This document shows, piece by piece, positions 1 to 6,624 of a stretch of 11,433 bases of DNA (its first letter is position 1; the number at the start of each line of letters is the position of its first letter). The notes under the pieces are model-generated. The model searched no databases. It saw nothing but the letters and a program-made list of their open reading frames with translations, and had not been told where the DNA came from. Position numbers and translations under genes: made by a program. The stretch covers positions 1 to 11,433 of the forward strand of contig CAJPUK010000067.1 in assembly GCA_905373785.1 (NCBI GenBank), in the 5' to 3' direction. The stretch comes from an uncultured Johnsonella sp. GTDB taxonomy: Bacteria > Bacillota > Clostridia > Lachnospirales > Lachnospiraceae.

Positions 1-46
1 TATCTCTAAAGTATCTTTATCTTACTATATTATTTTGACAAGTTTA

Positions 47-1627
47 CTATAGGCAGGCTGCCAAGATATAAAATAAAAGCAGCAATATACCATACAGAAT
101 AAAATAAATCTTATTATTCCAAACTACCGGCAGTATACTATTTTCTCCTCGGGAAAATAAGCAAACAAGCCATGCAATCATTCCCACAACATTAATTCCT
201 ATAATGGCAAAATAATTTGCTGAAGGCTTAAAGCACATTATGGTATAAATTGAGGTAAGTATTGCTACAAAGGGAGCAAGCAATAAAAAAGAGCCTGCAC
301 ACTGTGCATTAAAATCTACCGCATAAGGAGAGCTTGAAGAAAACCATAAGTACAAATAAAAACCTGTTGTAACCAGAGCAAATAAAGGAGAGATATCCCT
401 TTTTACAGGATAATGGGCAAAGCCATAGATAAAAGCAAAGATAATGCCGGCATATGAAAAGTATAAATTAACTGCTATATGCAAATTATTTGCAATTACA
501 TTGAGCCTGTCCACTCTTAAGGTATCCGGATTTTCTTCATTTTCACAAAATTCCTTCATAGGCTCTCTGGTAAATAATAAAAAACTGTTTGCAAATACCA
601 CTATCAATACAAACATCAGACCTACATCAGCCATTTTATTAAAACGACCGCTTTTTATAAAGTTTTGAAAACCCTTAAGTGTTTTCAAGAAACCGTATAG
701 AGCTAAAGAAGAAAATGCCCCGGTAATATTACAAAATATAGCATAACATAAACGGCTTATTCCAAGGTCATAGCGTCCTTTGCCACGTATTATCCTCTTT
801 CTGTCTCCATATTTTGCAACTAAATATATGTCTTTATAACTTAATTCCTTACAGTCTTTATTATTTTTCTTATATGTCCATAATGCAACAGCCGTATCAA
901 TAAGCCCGAAGATTAAAGTAGAAATTGCAAGAAGTAATATGGCAGTAAAAAATACATTTGGAGATAAAGTATTCATCCACAAAAATATATCTATAGCCGA
1001 ATAACCGTAAATGTCAAATATTACCGGAATAAAGAGTAACAGTAAGCCACATACGAAAATATATACCCAATTTTCTCTAATATCTTTAACATGCTTGGAA
1101 GAAAATATCTTTTCATTTGAGCCGGCATTTTCATCAAACAGTATGGCAGCCTCTTTCTCAGATTCCACACCGAATTCAGGTTCGGAGTATATTGCTATAA
1201 ACTTTTGAGGGTATGCATCGCCGGGTTCTTTTGTTTCTTCATATATCAGATTTTTATCACTATTTGGCAACTCACGATTTTCCAAGCCGTATTTTAACAT
1301 TCGTAAAGAATAGGATTCATAGGTATCACCTTCTTCTTTTTCCGACCCCGGGAAGAATAAATTCTCTCTTTTTACAAAATCAAGTACTTTTTGAAAGCCC
1401 AGTTCTTCATCTTTAACTGTAAAACAGTCTTCAAAAAATAAATCTTCCTTGTTCTCAAGTCCCTGATATCCTTTTCTTTTTCCACGCTTTATTTCACTGA
1501 TTCTGGACTCAACCATAGTTCCGGTTCTGACTTTATCTATTGTAAGGCACAGTGACCTTTGGGAAATATTAAGTTCATCATTGATAAACTTAAATATATC
1601 TCCTTGACAAATATGTCTTTTAGGCAT
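47..1627 (-). CDS. Multi-pass membrane protein with N-terminal XRE-like helix-turn-helix
   Basis: I do not recognise this 526-residue protein as a named family. Residues about 10-52 read like a Cro/CI (XRE) helix-turn-helix: an amphipathic first helix, then ISQRSLC as helix 2, and SRISEIKRGKR (41-51) resembling the recognition helix and the usual ErGkr end, with several extra residues (TGTMVE) between. Residues about 55-180 are charged and probably cytoplasmic. About nine hydrophobic segments follow (near 187-207, 224-247, 291-312, 335-352, 385-404, 413-430, 443-464, 471-492 and 506-524), with a basic loop at 252-290. No enzyme motif is visible. The ATG start is supported by AAAGGAG eight bases upstream and by its own promoter at 1700-1728, so it is probably transcribed alone. 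A membrane-bound DNA-binding sensor is an inference; the HTH-like part may instead serve in protein contacts. The gene is sure, the function is not. Confidence 0.85.
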   Translation of the reverse strand: MPKRHICQGDIFKFINDELNISQRSLCLTIDKVRTGTMVESRISEIKRGKRKGYQGLENKEDLFFEDCFTVKDEELGFQKVLDFVKRENLFFPGSEKEEGDTYESYSLRMLKYGLENRELPNSDKNLIYEETKEPGDAYPQKFIAIYSEPEFGVESEKEAAILFDENAGSNEKIFSSKHVKDIRENWVYIFVCGLLLLFIPVIFDIYGYSAIDIFLWMNTLSPNVFFTAILLLAISTLIFGLIDTAVALWTYKKNNKDCKELSYKDIYLVAKYGDRKRIIRGKGRYDLGISRLCYAIFCNITGAFSSLALYGFLKTLKGFQNFIKSGRFNKMADVGLMFVLIVVFANSFLLFTREPMKEFCENEENPDTLRVDRLNVIANNLHIAVNLYFSYAGIIFAFIYGFAHYPVKRDISPLFALVTTGFYLYLWFSSSSPYAVDFNAQCAGSFLLLAPFVAILTSIYTIMCFKPSANYFAIIGINVVGMIAWLVCLFSRGENSILPVVWNNKIYFILYGILLLLFYILAACL

Positions 1628-1699
1628 ATGCTACACTCCTTTAAGCAATAACCAACATACACATTTAGATAACAACAATCATAATAAATATTAAACATT

Positions 1700-1728
1700 A
1701 TTGTAATTTTCCTACATAGAAAAGTCAA
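1700..1728 (-). promoter_or_regulatory. Sigma-A-type promoter of the HTH-membrane protein gene
   Basis: Read on the minus strand, TTGACT (1728-1723), a 17-base spacer and TACAAT (1705-1700) form a near-consensus vegetative promoter. Transcription would start near 1693, leaving a leader of roughly 65 bases before the ATG at 1627. This separates the downstream gene from the metallo-hydrolase gene. Confidence 0.7.
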
Positions 1729-1753
1729 TATAATAATATTTTTTTATTTGACG

Positions 1754-1800
1754 ATATAATAAGCTGACGTAAAAGTTTATTTTACTTCAGCTTATTATAT
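1754..1800 (-). terminator. Long hairpin after the metallo-hydrolase gene, possible terminator
   Basis: The arms 1754-1767 and 1787-1800 are perfectly complementary (14 bp, core AAGCTGA/TCAGCTT). After one mismatch they continue for six more pairs (1769-1774 with 1780-1785) around a five-base loop. It sits 59 bases past the stop of the metallo-hydrolase gene and just upstream of the next gene's promoter, the right place for a terminator. Neither strand has a clean T-tract directly after the stem, so it could instead be a regulator binding site or an RNA-stabilising stem. Confidence 0.45.
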
Positions 1801-1859
1801 ACGGTATTTATTAATTTAATATTTGCCTATAACTATTAATATTAACTATGTATTTCCTC

Positions 1860-2657
1860 CTACAACAAAACCACTTCCGACATTGCATCTCTTTTTGCCA
1901 CATCTATTCTAAAATCACTTCCCCTGTACTCTACATCCGCCTCATCTATTTCCACCTTTACAGTCTCGTATGCTAATGAGGGATAGTTATTTTCTTTACT
2001 TAAGTGCCCAAGGAATATATGCTTTATTTTATCATGTAAGATTCTTGCCAGCAGTTTTCCGGCATTTTCATTGCAAAGATGCCCCTTATTGCCAAGTATT
2101 CTTCTTTTTAGATGGTAGGGGTAAGGACCTACTTCAAGCATCCTTATGTCATGGTTTGCTTCAAGCATTATAGCATCCAAGCCCTGTAAGTTATCTACTA
2201 TATATTCGTCATACACTCCCATATCGGTTGCTACTGCAACTGATTTGCCTGCTGTGCTTAATCTGAAACCTACAGGTTCACTTGCATCATGGGATATCTT
2301 AAAAACCTTGGCATTAATATCGGCTACTGAAAATTCGGTATCGGCAGCTATTATATTGCAAAGCCCCTCATAGCCTTCTATAATCTTCTTTTTCTTTATA
2401 TAATCCAGTGTTCCCTTAGTTGCATATATGGGAATCTGATATTTTTTAGTAAGTGTCTTAAGACCTTGAATATGGTCGCTGTGTTCGTGAGTTATAAATA
2501 CCCCCAAAAGATCACTTACCTTAAGTCCGAGGTTTTTAAGTCCCTCTTCTATTCTTTTATTGCTTATGCCGGCATCTATCAATATATGGGTGTTATCCGA
2601 TCCGAAATATATCGAATTACCGCTGCTGCCGCTGGCTATACTTGCAAATCTTGGCAA
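1860..2657 (-). CDS. yycJ: YycJ/WalJ-type metallo-beta-lactamase-fold hydrolase
   Basis: This 265-residue protein has the full metallo-beta-lactamase fold signature for two metal ions: the N-terminal strand region RFASIASGSSGNS (3-15), the metal motif HEHSDH (57-62), His123 in SHDA, Asp145 in ATDMG, and His218 in GHLSKENN near the end. Glu166-Ala-Asn-His and GHLCNENAG (192-200) are typical of the YycJ/WalJ group. In Bacillus and relatives that group is linked to the WalRK cell wall operon and has been proposed to act as a DNA exonuclease in repair; here there is no walRK beside it. The start is a TTG at 2657-2655, chosen because it begins exactly where the family begins and has AGAGGT seven bases upstream. 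It follows coaE on the same strand across a 340-base gap that holds candidate promoters. The fold is certain; the cellular role is inferred from the family. Confidence 0.9.
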   Translation of the reverse strand: MPRFASIASGSSGNSIYFGSDNTHILIDAGISNKRIEEGLKNLGLKVSDLLGVFITHEHSDHIQGLKTLTKKYQIPIYATKGTLDYIKKKKIIEGYEGLCNIIAADTEFSVADINAKVFKISHDASEPVGFRLSTAGKSVAVATDMGVYDEYIVDNLQGLDAIMLEANHDIRMLEVGPYPYHLKRRILGNKGHLCNENAGKLLARILHDKIKHIFLGHLSKENNYPSLAYETVKVEIDEADVEYRGSDFRIDVAKRDAMSEVVLL

Positions 2658-2709
2658 AATACTACCTCTTTTCCTATAAATATAATTGATTATTATAACA
2701 ATTCCGTTA

Positions 2710-2828
2710 GTGTATCATTGATATCCGGTCTTATTACTACTTTGTCAATAGATTGTAACATAAATATAATAAAGAAATTTGAAACTTACTCTACCATTGC
2801 TGATATTAGTTAAATTTCAATGATACAC
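2710..2828. repeat. 12-bp perfect inverted repeat enclosing about 95 bp
   Basis: GTGTATCATTGA at 2710-2721 is repeated exactly in inverted orientation at 2817-2828. The 119-bp unit contains the plus-strand promoter at 2742-2770. Such an arrangement could be the ends of a small decayed mobile element or a paired binding site for a regulator. I see no convincing target-site duplication outside the arms, so mobility is not shown. Confidence 0.4.
2742..2770 (+). promoter_or_regulatory. Near-consensus promoter pointing right, against all flanking genes
   Basis: TTGTCA (2742-2747), a 17-base spacer and a perfect TATAAT (2765-2770) lie on the plus strand. A transcript would start near 2777 and run towards the 3' end of coaE, antisense to any coaE read-through. 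AT-rich DNA can produce such matches by chance, but the hexamers and spacing are as good as those of the best promoters in this window. Confidence 0.5.
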
Positions 2829-2938
2829 CAGCGGTTCGGCACATTGATAATCGTTCTAATTTCAACTATGCTCTTGACCTTTCAGGTTATGATAGAGACA
2901 TAGAATATATGTTAAATATCAATATGTCAACGCATTAG
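2777..2938 (+). other. Possible short plus-strand transcript; gene remnant, small peptide or small RNA
   Basis: Downstream of the plus-strand promoter two overlapping short frames are open. One (2810-2935, stop TAG 2936-2938) is 42 codons with AT-rich third positions like the real genes here and a protein-like composition (for example DLSGYDRDIEYML), but no start codon with a ribosome site, which suits a decayed gene fragment. The other (ATG 2820 to TAG 2903) would encode a 27-residue hydrophobic peptide containing FGTLIIVLIS, loosely like small holin-like toxins. Its third positions are GC-rich, unlike the neighbours, and it lacks a Shine-Dalgarno sequence. I cannot decide between a remnant, a peptide and a non-coding RNA. 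Confidence 0.2.
2902..2930 (-). promoter_or_regulatory. Candidate promoter for the metallo-hydrolase gene
   Basis: On the minus strand, TTGACA (2930-2925), a 17-base spacer and TATTCT (2907-2902) make a good vegetative promoter. Transcription from near 2895 would cross the whole gap and reach the TTG start at 2657 after a leader of about 240 bases. The same RNA would be antisense to any transcript from the plus-strand promoter at 2742-2770. Confidence 0.5.
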
Positions 2939-2998
2939 TATATATTAAATACTACTGCAAATAAGAAGTCTGCTGTGATATCATAAATTAGCTATAAT

Positions 2999-3607
2999 CT
3001 AAAGTAGATGTGACTTTTTCTTCTCAACAATATCTTCCATTGCCATAGCTATTTTGTACTTTAACTGCTCAGGGCTTGAATTATTCTCTATTACCCTGTC
3101 GACAAAGCGGCAATACTCCTCTTCACTTGCCTGCTTTTCTATAATAATATCTATTTGCTTATCACTGTAGGCTCTTGATTCCTTAAGTCTTTTTCTTCTG
3201 GTAGTTTCATCACTGTAGATATACCATGTTTCATCATAGATATCATATTTTTTATCAGGCAATATAGCAGCCTCAACTACCACATAGCTAAACTCCTTTT
3301 GTTTTTCCAAGGCTTCTTTTTCTATCCTCTCCCACACCCCGGGATGGACTAACGAGTTTACCTTAGCCAAAAGTTCCTTATCATTATAAAGTAAATCGGC
3401 TAAAACCTTTCTGTTAATACTCTTATCCGGATTAAGTATCTTATCAGAGCAAAGCTCTACAAGCTTCTTGTAGGTATCTTCTCCTATTTCATAAAGTTCA
3501 TGTGCTTTTTTATCAGCCTCTATTACATAGGCTGCATAATCATTTTTTAGTATATCAAGAACAAGGCTTTTACCTGATCCTATTCCTCCAAAAATCCCAA
3601 TAACCAT
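2999..3607 (-). CDS. coaE: Dephospho-CoA kinase
   Basis: CoaE phosphorylates the 3'-hydroxyl of dephospho-CoA with ATP, the last step of coenzyme A synthesis, in the cytoplasm. The 202-residue product has the P-loop GGIGSGKS (7-14), EADKKAHELY matching the family's DAD..AH motif, LVHPGVW, the acceptor-side segment VVVEAAILPD, and the lid region RRKRLKESRAYS followed by VDRVIENN. The length is normal for the family. I chose the ATG at 3607: it puts the P-loop strand at the N-terminus and has TAAGAGG four bases upstream. An in-frame ATG at 3634 would add nine residues that do not belong to the family and would overlap polA. The gene lies 8 bases after the polA stop, and that stop forms part of its ribosome site, so coupled translation is likely. 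Confidence 0.95.
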   Translation of the reverse strand: MVIGIFGGIGSGKSLVLDILKNDYAAYVIEADKKAHELYEIGEDTYKKLVELCSDKILNPDKSINRKVLADLLYNDKELLAKVNSLVHPGVWERIEKEALEKQKEFSYVVVEAAILPDKKYDIYDETWYIYSDETTRRKRLKESRAYSDKQIDIIIEKQASEEEYCRFVDRVIENNSSPEQLKYKIAMAMEDIVEKKKSHLL

Positions 3608-3618
3608 ATTACCTCTTA
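3608..3618 (-). promoter_or_regulatory. Ribosome site of coaE containing the polA stop codon
   Basis: On the minus strand the polA stop TAA (3618-3616) is the first part of TAAGAGG (3618-3612), followed by four bases and the coaE ATG. A ribosome finishing polA covers the coaE initiation site, which favours re-initiation. The site decides between the 3607 start and the upstream in-frame ATG at 3634. Confidence 0.7.
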
Positions 3619-6243
3619 CTTGGCACTTAGCCATGTCCTTCCTATATGGGCTTCAACTTCAAGCTCCACTGCAAGTTTGCAAGCGGCTTTCATGGTCTTT
3701 TCCACCAAATCCCTTACTTCTTTTGCACTTTCTTCCTTAACTTCTATCAAAAGCTCATCATGTACCTGCAAGACTATATAAGCTAGGTCGCCATACTTTT
3801 TTAACGCTTTATCCACATCAAGCATAGCCTTCTTCATGATATCCGCAGCCGTTCCCTGTATGGGCGAGTTCATAGCGACTCTATCTCCAAAGGCTCTTTG
3901 CATAAAATTGGAACTTTTGATCTCGGGTATAGGTCTTATTCTGTTATACAAGGTTCTTACATAACCCTTTTCCTTAGCTTCTTTTACCTGTCGGTCAAGA
4001 AATTCTTTTACCTTGGGGTAGCTTTTAAAATAGTTATTAATGTATTCCAAGGCTTCTTTTCTTGAAATACTGAGTCCCTCCGAGAGTCCGAAGGCGGATA
4101 TTCCGTAGACTACTCCGAAGTTTACAGCCTTGGCATTTCTTCTAAGTGTGGCATCTACTTTATCAAGAGGTACATGAAATACCTCCGAAGCGGTAATTGC
4201 GTGTATATCCTCACTTTTTTTATAGCTTTCTATAAGTTTTTCGTCATCGGACATGGAAGCAAGTACTCTTAACTCTATTTGAGAATAATCCGCATCTATG
4301 AATACATAGCCTTCTCTTGGCACAAATATATCCCTTATGCGACTGCCCATTTCCGTCCTTATGGGAATGTTTTGTAAGTTGGGGTCGGTGGATGACAGCC
4401 TTCCGGTAGCCGTTATGGTCTGATTAAAACTTCCGTGTATCCTGCCGTCCTCATCTATATAATTGGCAAGCCCTAAGGCATAAGTAGAATGAAGTTTTGC
4501 AAATTGGCGGTATTTTAGTATTTTACCTATTATGCTGTATTCAGGTGCCAACTTTTCAAGTACATCCGCTGCGGTAGAATAACCGGTTTTAGTTTTTTTA
4601 CCGCCCTTTATTCCCATTTTTTCAAAAAGGATCTCTCCAAGCTGCTTGGGAGAATTAATATTAAACTCTGCTCCGGCTTCTTTGTGTATTTCTTTTTCTA
4701 TATCATTTATATAGCTGTCAAGTTCATCGGCATAGGCTTCTAATTTTTCTTTATCTATACCTATACCCTTAAGCTCCATAGAAGCAAGTGAATATACAAG
4801 CGGAAGTTCTATATCGGTATACAAAGCTTTCATACCAAGTTCCTCAGTCTTTGCAAGTATACTCTCCTTTACATGGTACAATACACAGGCATAGGAAGAA
4901 AGGAGTGAAATAAACTTTTCATCTCCGGATTCCAAAGCTTCTTTAACACTTCTTTTTGCCAACACATCCTTATAGGAGTCAAGATTTATATCAAGGTATT
5001 CCCTTGCCATATCAAAAACCTCGTAACTTCCCTTGAGAGGATTGTTAAGATAGGCTGCAATAGCCAAGTCATTGATATTTTTATTAGTTTCCAAGCCAAG
5101 ATACTTAACTAAGGATTTTAATTCTCTTACATAAAGCACCTTCTTATCTATAACTTTGTTAAGCCATTTTTTTACAGCCTCTTCAAAGTTTTCATCCTTT
5201 ATGTAAATGTAATACACCTTATCCTTATCTGCACATACACTAAGGGCTATAAGCTGTTTCGGGCTTTTGTTATCATCATATATAAGCTCAAGAGCCGGCT
5301 GTGAAGTTTTGATTTTATCAAGCTCTTTTACATCATCTATATTAACTATATTAAATTCAAAGTTTTCTTTTGATTTTATTCCGGCTGTCTCAAATCTTTT
5401 TATCAGAGTCTTAAACTCCAGTGTTTTCATCATTTCAAGACTTTCGGCATTATAAAGCCCATCGCCCTTCATATCTTCAAGGGATACTTCAAGCGGAACT
5501 TCACAATTAATTGTAACAAGCATTTTTGAAAAATATGCATCCTCTTTGCCCTCGGTCAAAAGCTTGGCAGCCCTTGGTTTAAGGTTCTCAAGATTTGCAT
5601 ACAGGTTGTCAAGACTATGATACTCTGCTATAAGTGCGGTAGCCGTCTTTTCGCCTATACCGGCAACTCCCGGTACATTATCGGAAGAATCTCCCATCAG
5701 CGCCTTTACATCTATAAACTCCTTGGGACTTACACTGTAATCCCTTTTTACATCTTCCGGGAAGTAGTCGTAAATTTGTGTACTGCCCTTGACGGTCTTT
5801 GGTATTCTTATTTTTATTTTATCTTCTGCAAGCTGGAGCAAGTCCCTGTCTCCTGATATGACACGAACCTCTGCGGCATCCTTATATTTCTTTGCTATAG
5901 TGCCTATAATATCATCCGCCTCAAATCCCTCTTTGCTTAGTATCTTTATATTCATACTTTCAAGTACTTCTTTAATAAGAGGTATTTGTACCCTAAGTTC
6001 CTCAGGCATGGTTTTTCTGTTTGCTTTGTAGAGTTCATAGGCTTCATGTCTGAAAGTAGGTTTCGATAAGTCAAAGGCAACCGCAAGATAGTCGGCATTC
6101 TCCTCATCCAAAACCTTAAACATAATATTTAGAAAACCGTATACCGCATTGGTATACACTCCTTTGGCATTGCTTAGTATCGGCAGTGCATAAAATGCTC
6201 TGTTTAATATACTCATTCCGTCAATTAAAACAAGTTTTGACAT
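3616..6243 (-). CDS. polA: DNA polymerase I (5'-nuclease and polymerase, no proofreading)
   Basis: PolA fills gaps in excision repair and replaces RNA primers on the lagging strand. The 875 residues match Bacillus-type enzymes in length. Residues 1 to about 290 form the 5'-nuclease with its acidic set (D8, D58, EADD 108-111, GDRD 131-134, GDSSDN 184-189) and the helix-hairpin-helix GVAGIGEKTA. Residues about 300-470 are the vestigial 3'-5' exonuclease domain: where the catalytic DxE pair should be, the sequence reads LELIYDD, so proofreading is probably absent. The polymerase domain carries GRLSSTDPNLQNIP (614-627), motif A ADYSQIELR (Asp652), motif B RRNAKAVNFGVVYG (Lys705, Phe709) and motif C QVHDEL (Asp829, Glu830). 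The ATG start has AAGGGGG four bases upstream. It sits third in a tight operon, before coaE. Confidence 0.98.
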   Translation of the reverse strand: MSKLVLIDGMSILNRAFYALPILSNAKGVYTNAVYGFLNIMFKVLDEENADYLAVAFDLSKPTFRHEAYELYKANRKTMPEELRVQIPLIKEVLESMNIKILSKEGFEADDIIGTIAKKYKDAAEVRVISGDRDLLQLAEDKIKIRIPKTVKGSTQIYDYFPEDVKRDYSVSPKEFIDVKALMGDSSDNVPGVAGIGEKTATALIAEYHSLDNLYANLENLKPRAAKLLTEGKEDAYFSKMLVTINCEVPLEVSLEDMKGDGLYNAESLEMMKTLEFKTLIKRFETAGIKSKENFEFNIVNIDDVKELDKIKTSQPALELIYDDNKSPKQLIALSVCADKDKVYYIYIKDENFEEAVKKWLNKVIDKKVLYVRELKSLVKYLGLETNKNINDLAIAAYLNNPLKGSYEVFDMAREYLDINLDSYKDVLAKRSVKEALESGDEKFISLLSSYACVLYHVKESILAKTEELGMKALYTDIELPLVYSLASMELKGIGIDKEKLEAYADELDSYINDIEKEIHKEAGAEFNINSPKQLGEILFEKMGIKGGKKTKTGYSTAADVLEKLAPEYSIIGKILKYRQFAKLHSTYALGLANYIDEDGRIHGSFNQTITATGRLSSTDPNLQNIPIRTEMGSRIRDIFVPREGYVFIDADYSQIELRVLASMSDDEKLIESYKKSEDIHAITASEVFHVPLDKVDATLRRNAKAVNFGVVYGISAFGLSEGLSISRKEALEYINNYFKSYPKVKEFLDRQVKEAKEKGYVRTLYNRIRPIPEIKSSNFMQRAFGDRVAMNSPIQGTAADIMKKAMLDVDKALKKYGDLAYIVLQVHDELLIEVKEESAKEVRDLVEKTMKAACKLAVELEVEAHIGRTWLSAK

Positions 6244-6255
6244 AGATCCCCCTTA
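6244..6255 (-). promoter_or_regulatory. Ribosome site of polA containing the upstream stop codon
   Basis: The TAA stop of the anti-sigma-like gene (6255-6253) is embedded in TAAGGGGG (6255-6248), followed by four bases and the polA ATG. The geometry is the same as at the polA/coaE junction, which suggests coupled translation along this operon. Confidence 0.65.
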
Positions 6256-6603
6256 ATATATCCATACACGAAGCTGCAAAAGCAAAGTAAATATTGCAGC
6301 CAGTATCACTAATGTATTGACCGCATAGTAAGTAACCTTAAGTGCTGCCGTCAAATATACCCTCTTATATTCATTAATTATAAAGTCTTTAAGCGAAGGC
6401 AGATATATGCTCTTATCCTCAGTTTCCGCCTCTTTAAGTTTAGTTTCTATGATATAATAAAGCTCCAGCTCTTCTTTACAAGTTTCACACTCATTTATAT
6501 GCTCTAAAAACTCTTCCACTTCATCATCTTTTAATTCGGACTTTATAAACGGTATTACTCTTTTTAGGTTAACCTTACAACTGTCCTCGGTATTATTCAG
6601 CAA
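6253..6603 (-). CDS. Small anti-sigma-like zinc-finger membrane protein
   Basis: This 116-residue protein has the HxxxCxxC zinc-binding pattern (His35, Cys39, Cys42; HINECETC) that marks the zf-HC2 / ZAS class of anti-sigma factors, inside an acidic helical N-terminal domain. One hydrophobic segment follows near the C-terminus (about 90-110), so the zinc domain should face the cytoplasm. ZAS proteins normally hold an ECF sigma factor and are encoded next to it, but no sigma factor gene is in this window. The start is a TTG at 6603-6601 with AGGTGG nine bases upstream; no other Met is available in the frame. It lies 21 bases after the ATP-grasp gene and 9 before polA, so it should be co-transcribed with both. 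The zinc motif and membrane segment are seen; anti-sigma activity is an inference. Confidence 0.85.
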   Translation of the reverse strand: MLNNTEDSCKVNLKRVIPFIKSELKDDEVEEFLEHINECETCKEELELYYIIETKLKEAETEDKSIYLPSLKDFIINEYKRVYLTAALKVTYYAVNTLVILAAIFTLLLQLRVWIY

Positions 6604-6624
6604 AAAAGCCCACCACCTTTTAAT

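Larger units (their letters stand above)
2658..2998. other. Gene-poor 340-bp gap with promoters on both strands and an inverted repeat
   Basis: No full gene is visible between coaE and the metallo-hydrolase gene. The stretch contains a strong plus-strand promoter (2742-2770), a strong minus-strand promoter (2902-2930), a 12-bp inverted repeat (2710-2721 with 2817-2828) and short plus-strand frames up to 2938. No clear intrinsic terminator follows coaE; the only stem near its end is a weak 6-bp one (TAGTAT with ATACTA) without a T-tract. The region may be the remains of an insertion or of a lost gene, a small RNA locus, or simply a long regulated leader for the metallo-hydrolase gene. Confidence 0.5.

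Noticed and set aside
1..46. Terminator after the HTH-membrane gene
   Set aside because: Only a 4-bp AAAG/CTTT stem is visible in the 46 bases available. Any real terminator would lie outside the window.
1537..1728. 63-codon minus-strand frame overlapping the start of the HTH-membrane gene
   Set aside because: It lies in another frame over the real gene's ribosome site, promoter and 5' end, and has no ribosome site or recognisable content.
2720..2748. Second minus-strand TTGACA (2748-2743) as a promoter for the metallo-hydrolase gene
   Set aside because: At 17 to 19 bases the -10 candidates are GATATC, ATATCA or TATCAA, all poor. The hexamer exists mainly because it overlaps the plus-strand TTGTCA.
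2466..2813. 115-codon plus-strand frame running from inside the metallo-hydrolase gene into the gap
   Set aside because: Two-thirds of it is antisense to a clearly conserved gene, there is no ribosome site, and its tail has no recognisable motif. It is a shadow frame.
3608..3634. Upstream in-frame ATG at 3634 as the coaE start
   Set aside because: It would overlap the polA end and add nine residues (MAKCQVRGN) before the conserved P-loop strand. The ATG at 3607 has a well-placed ribosome site and fits the family.
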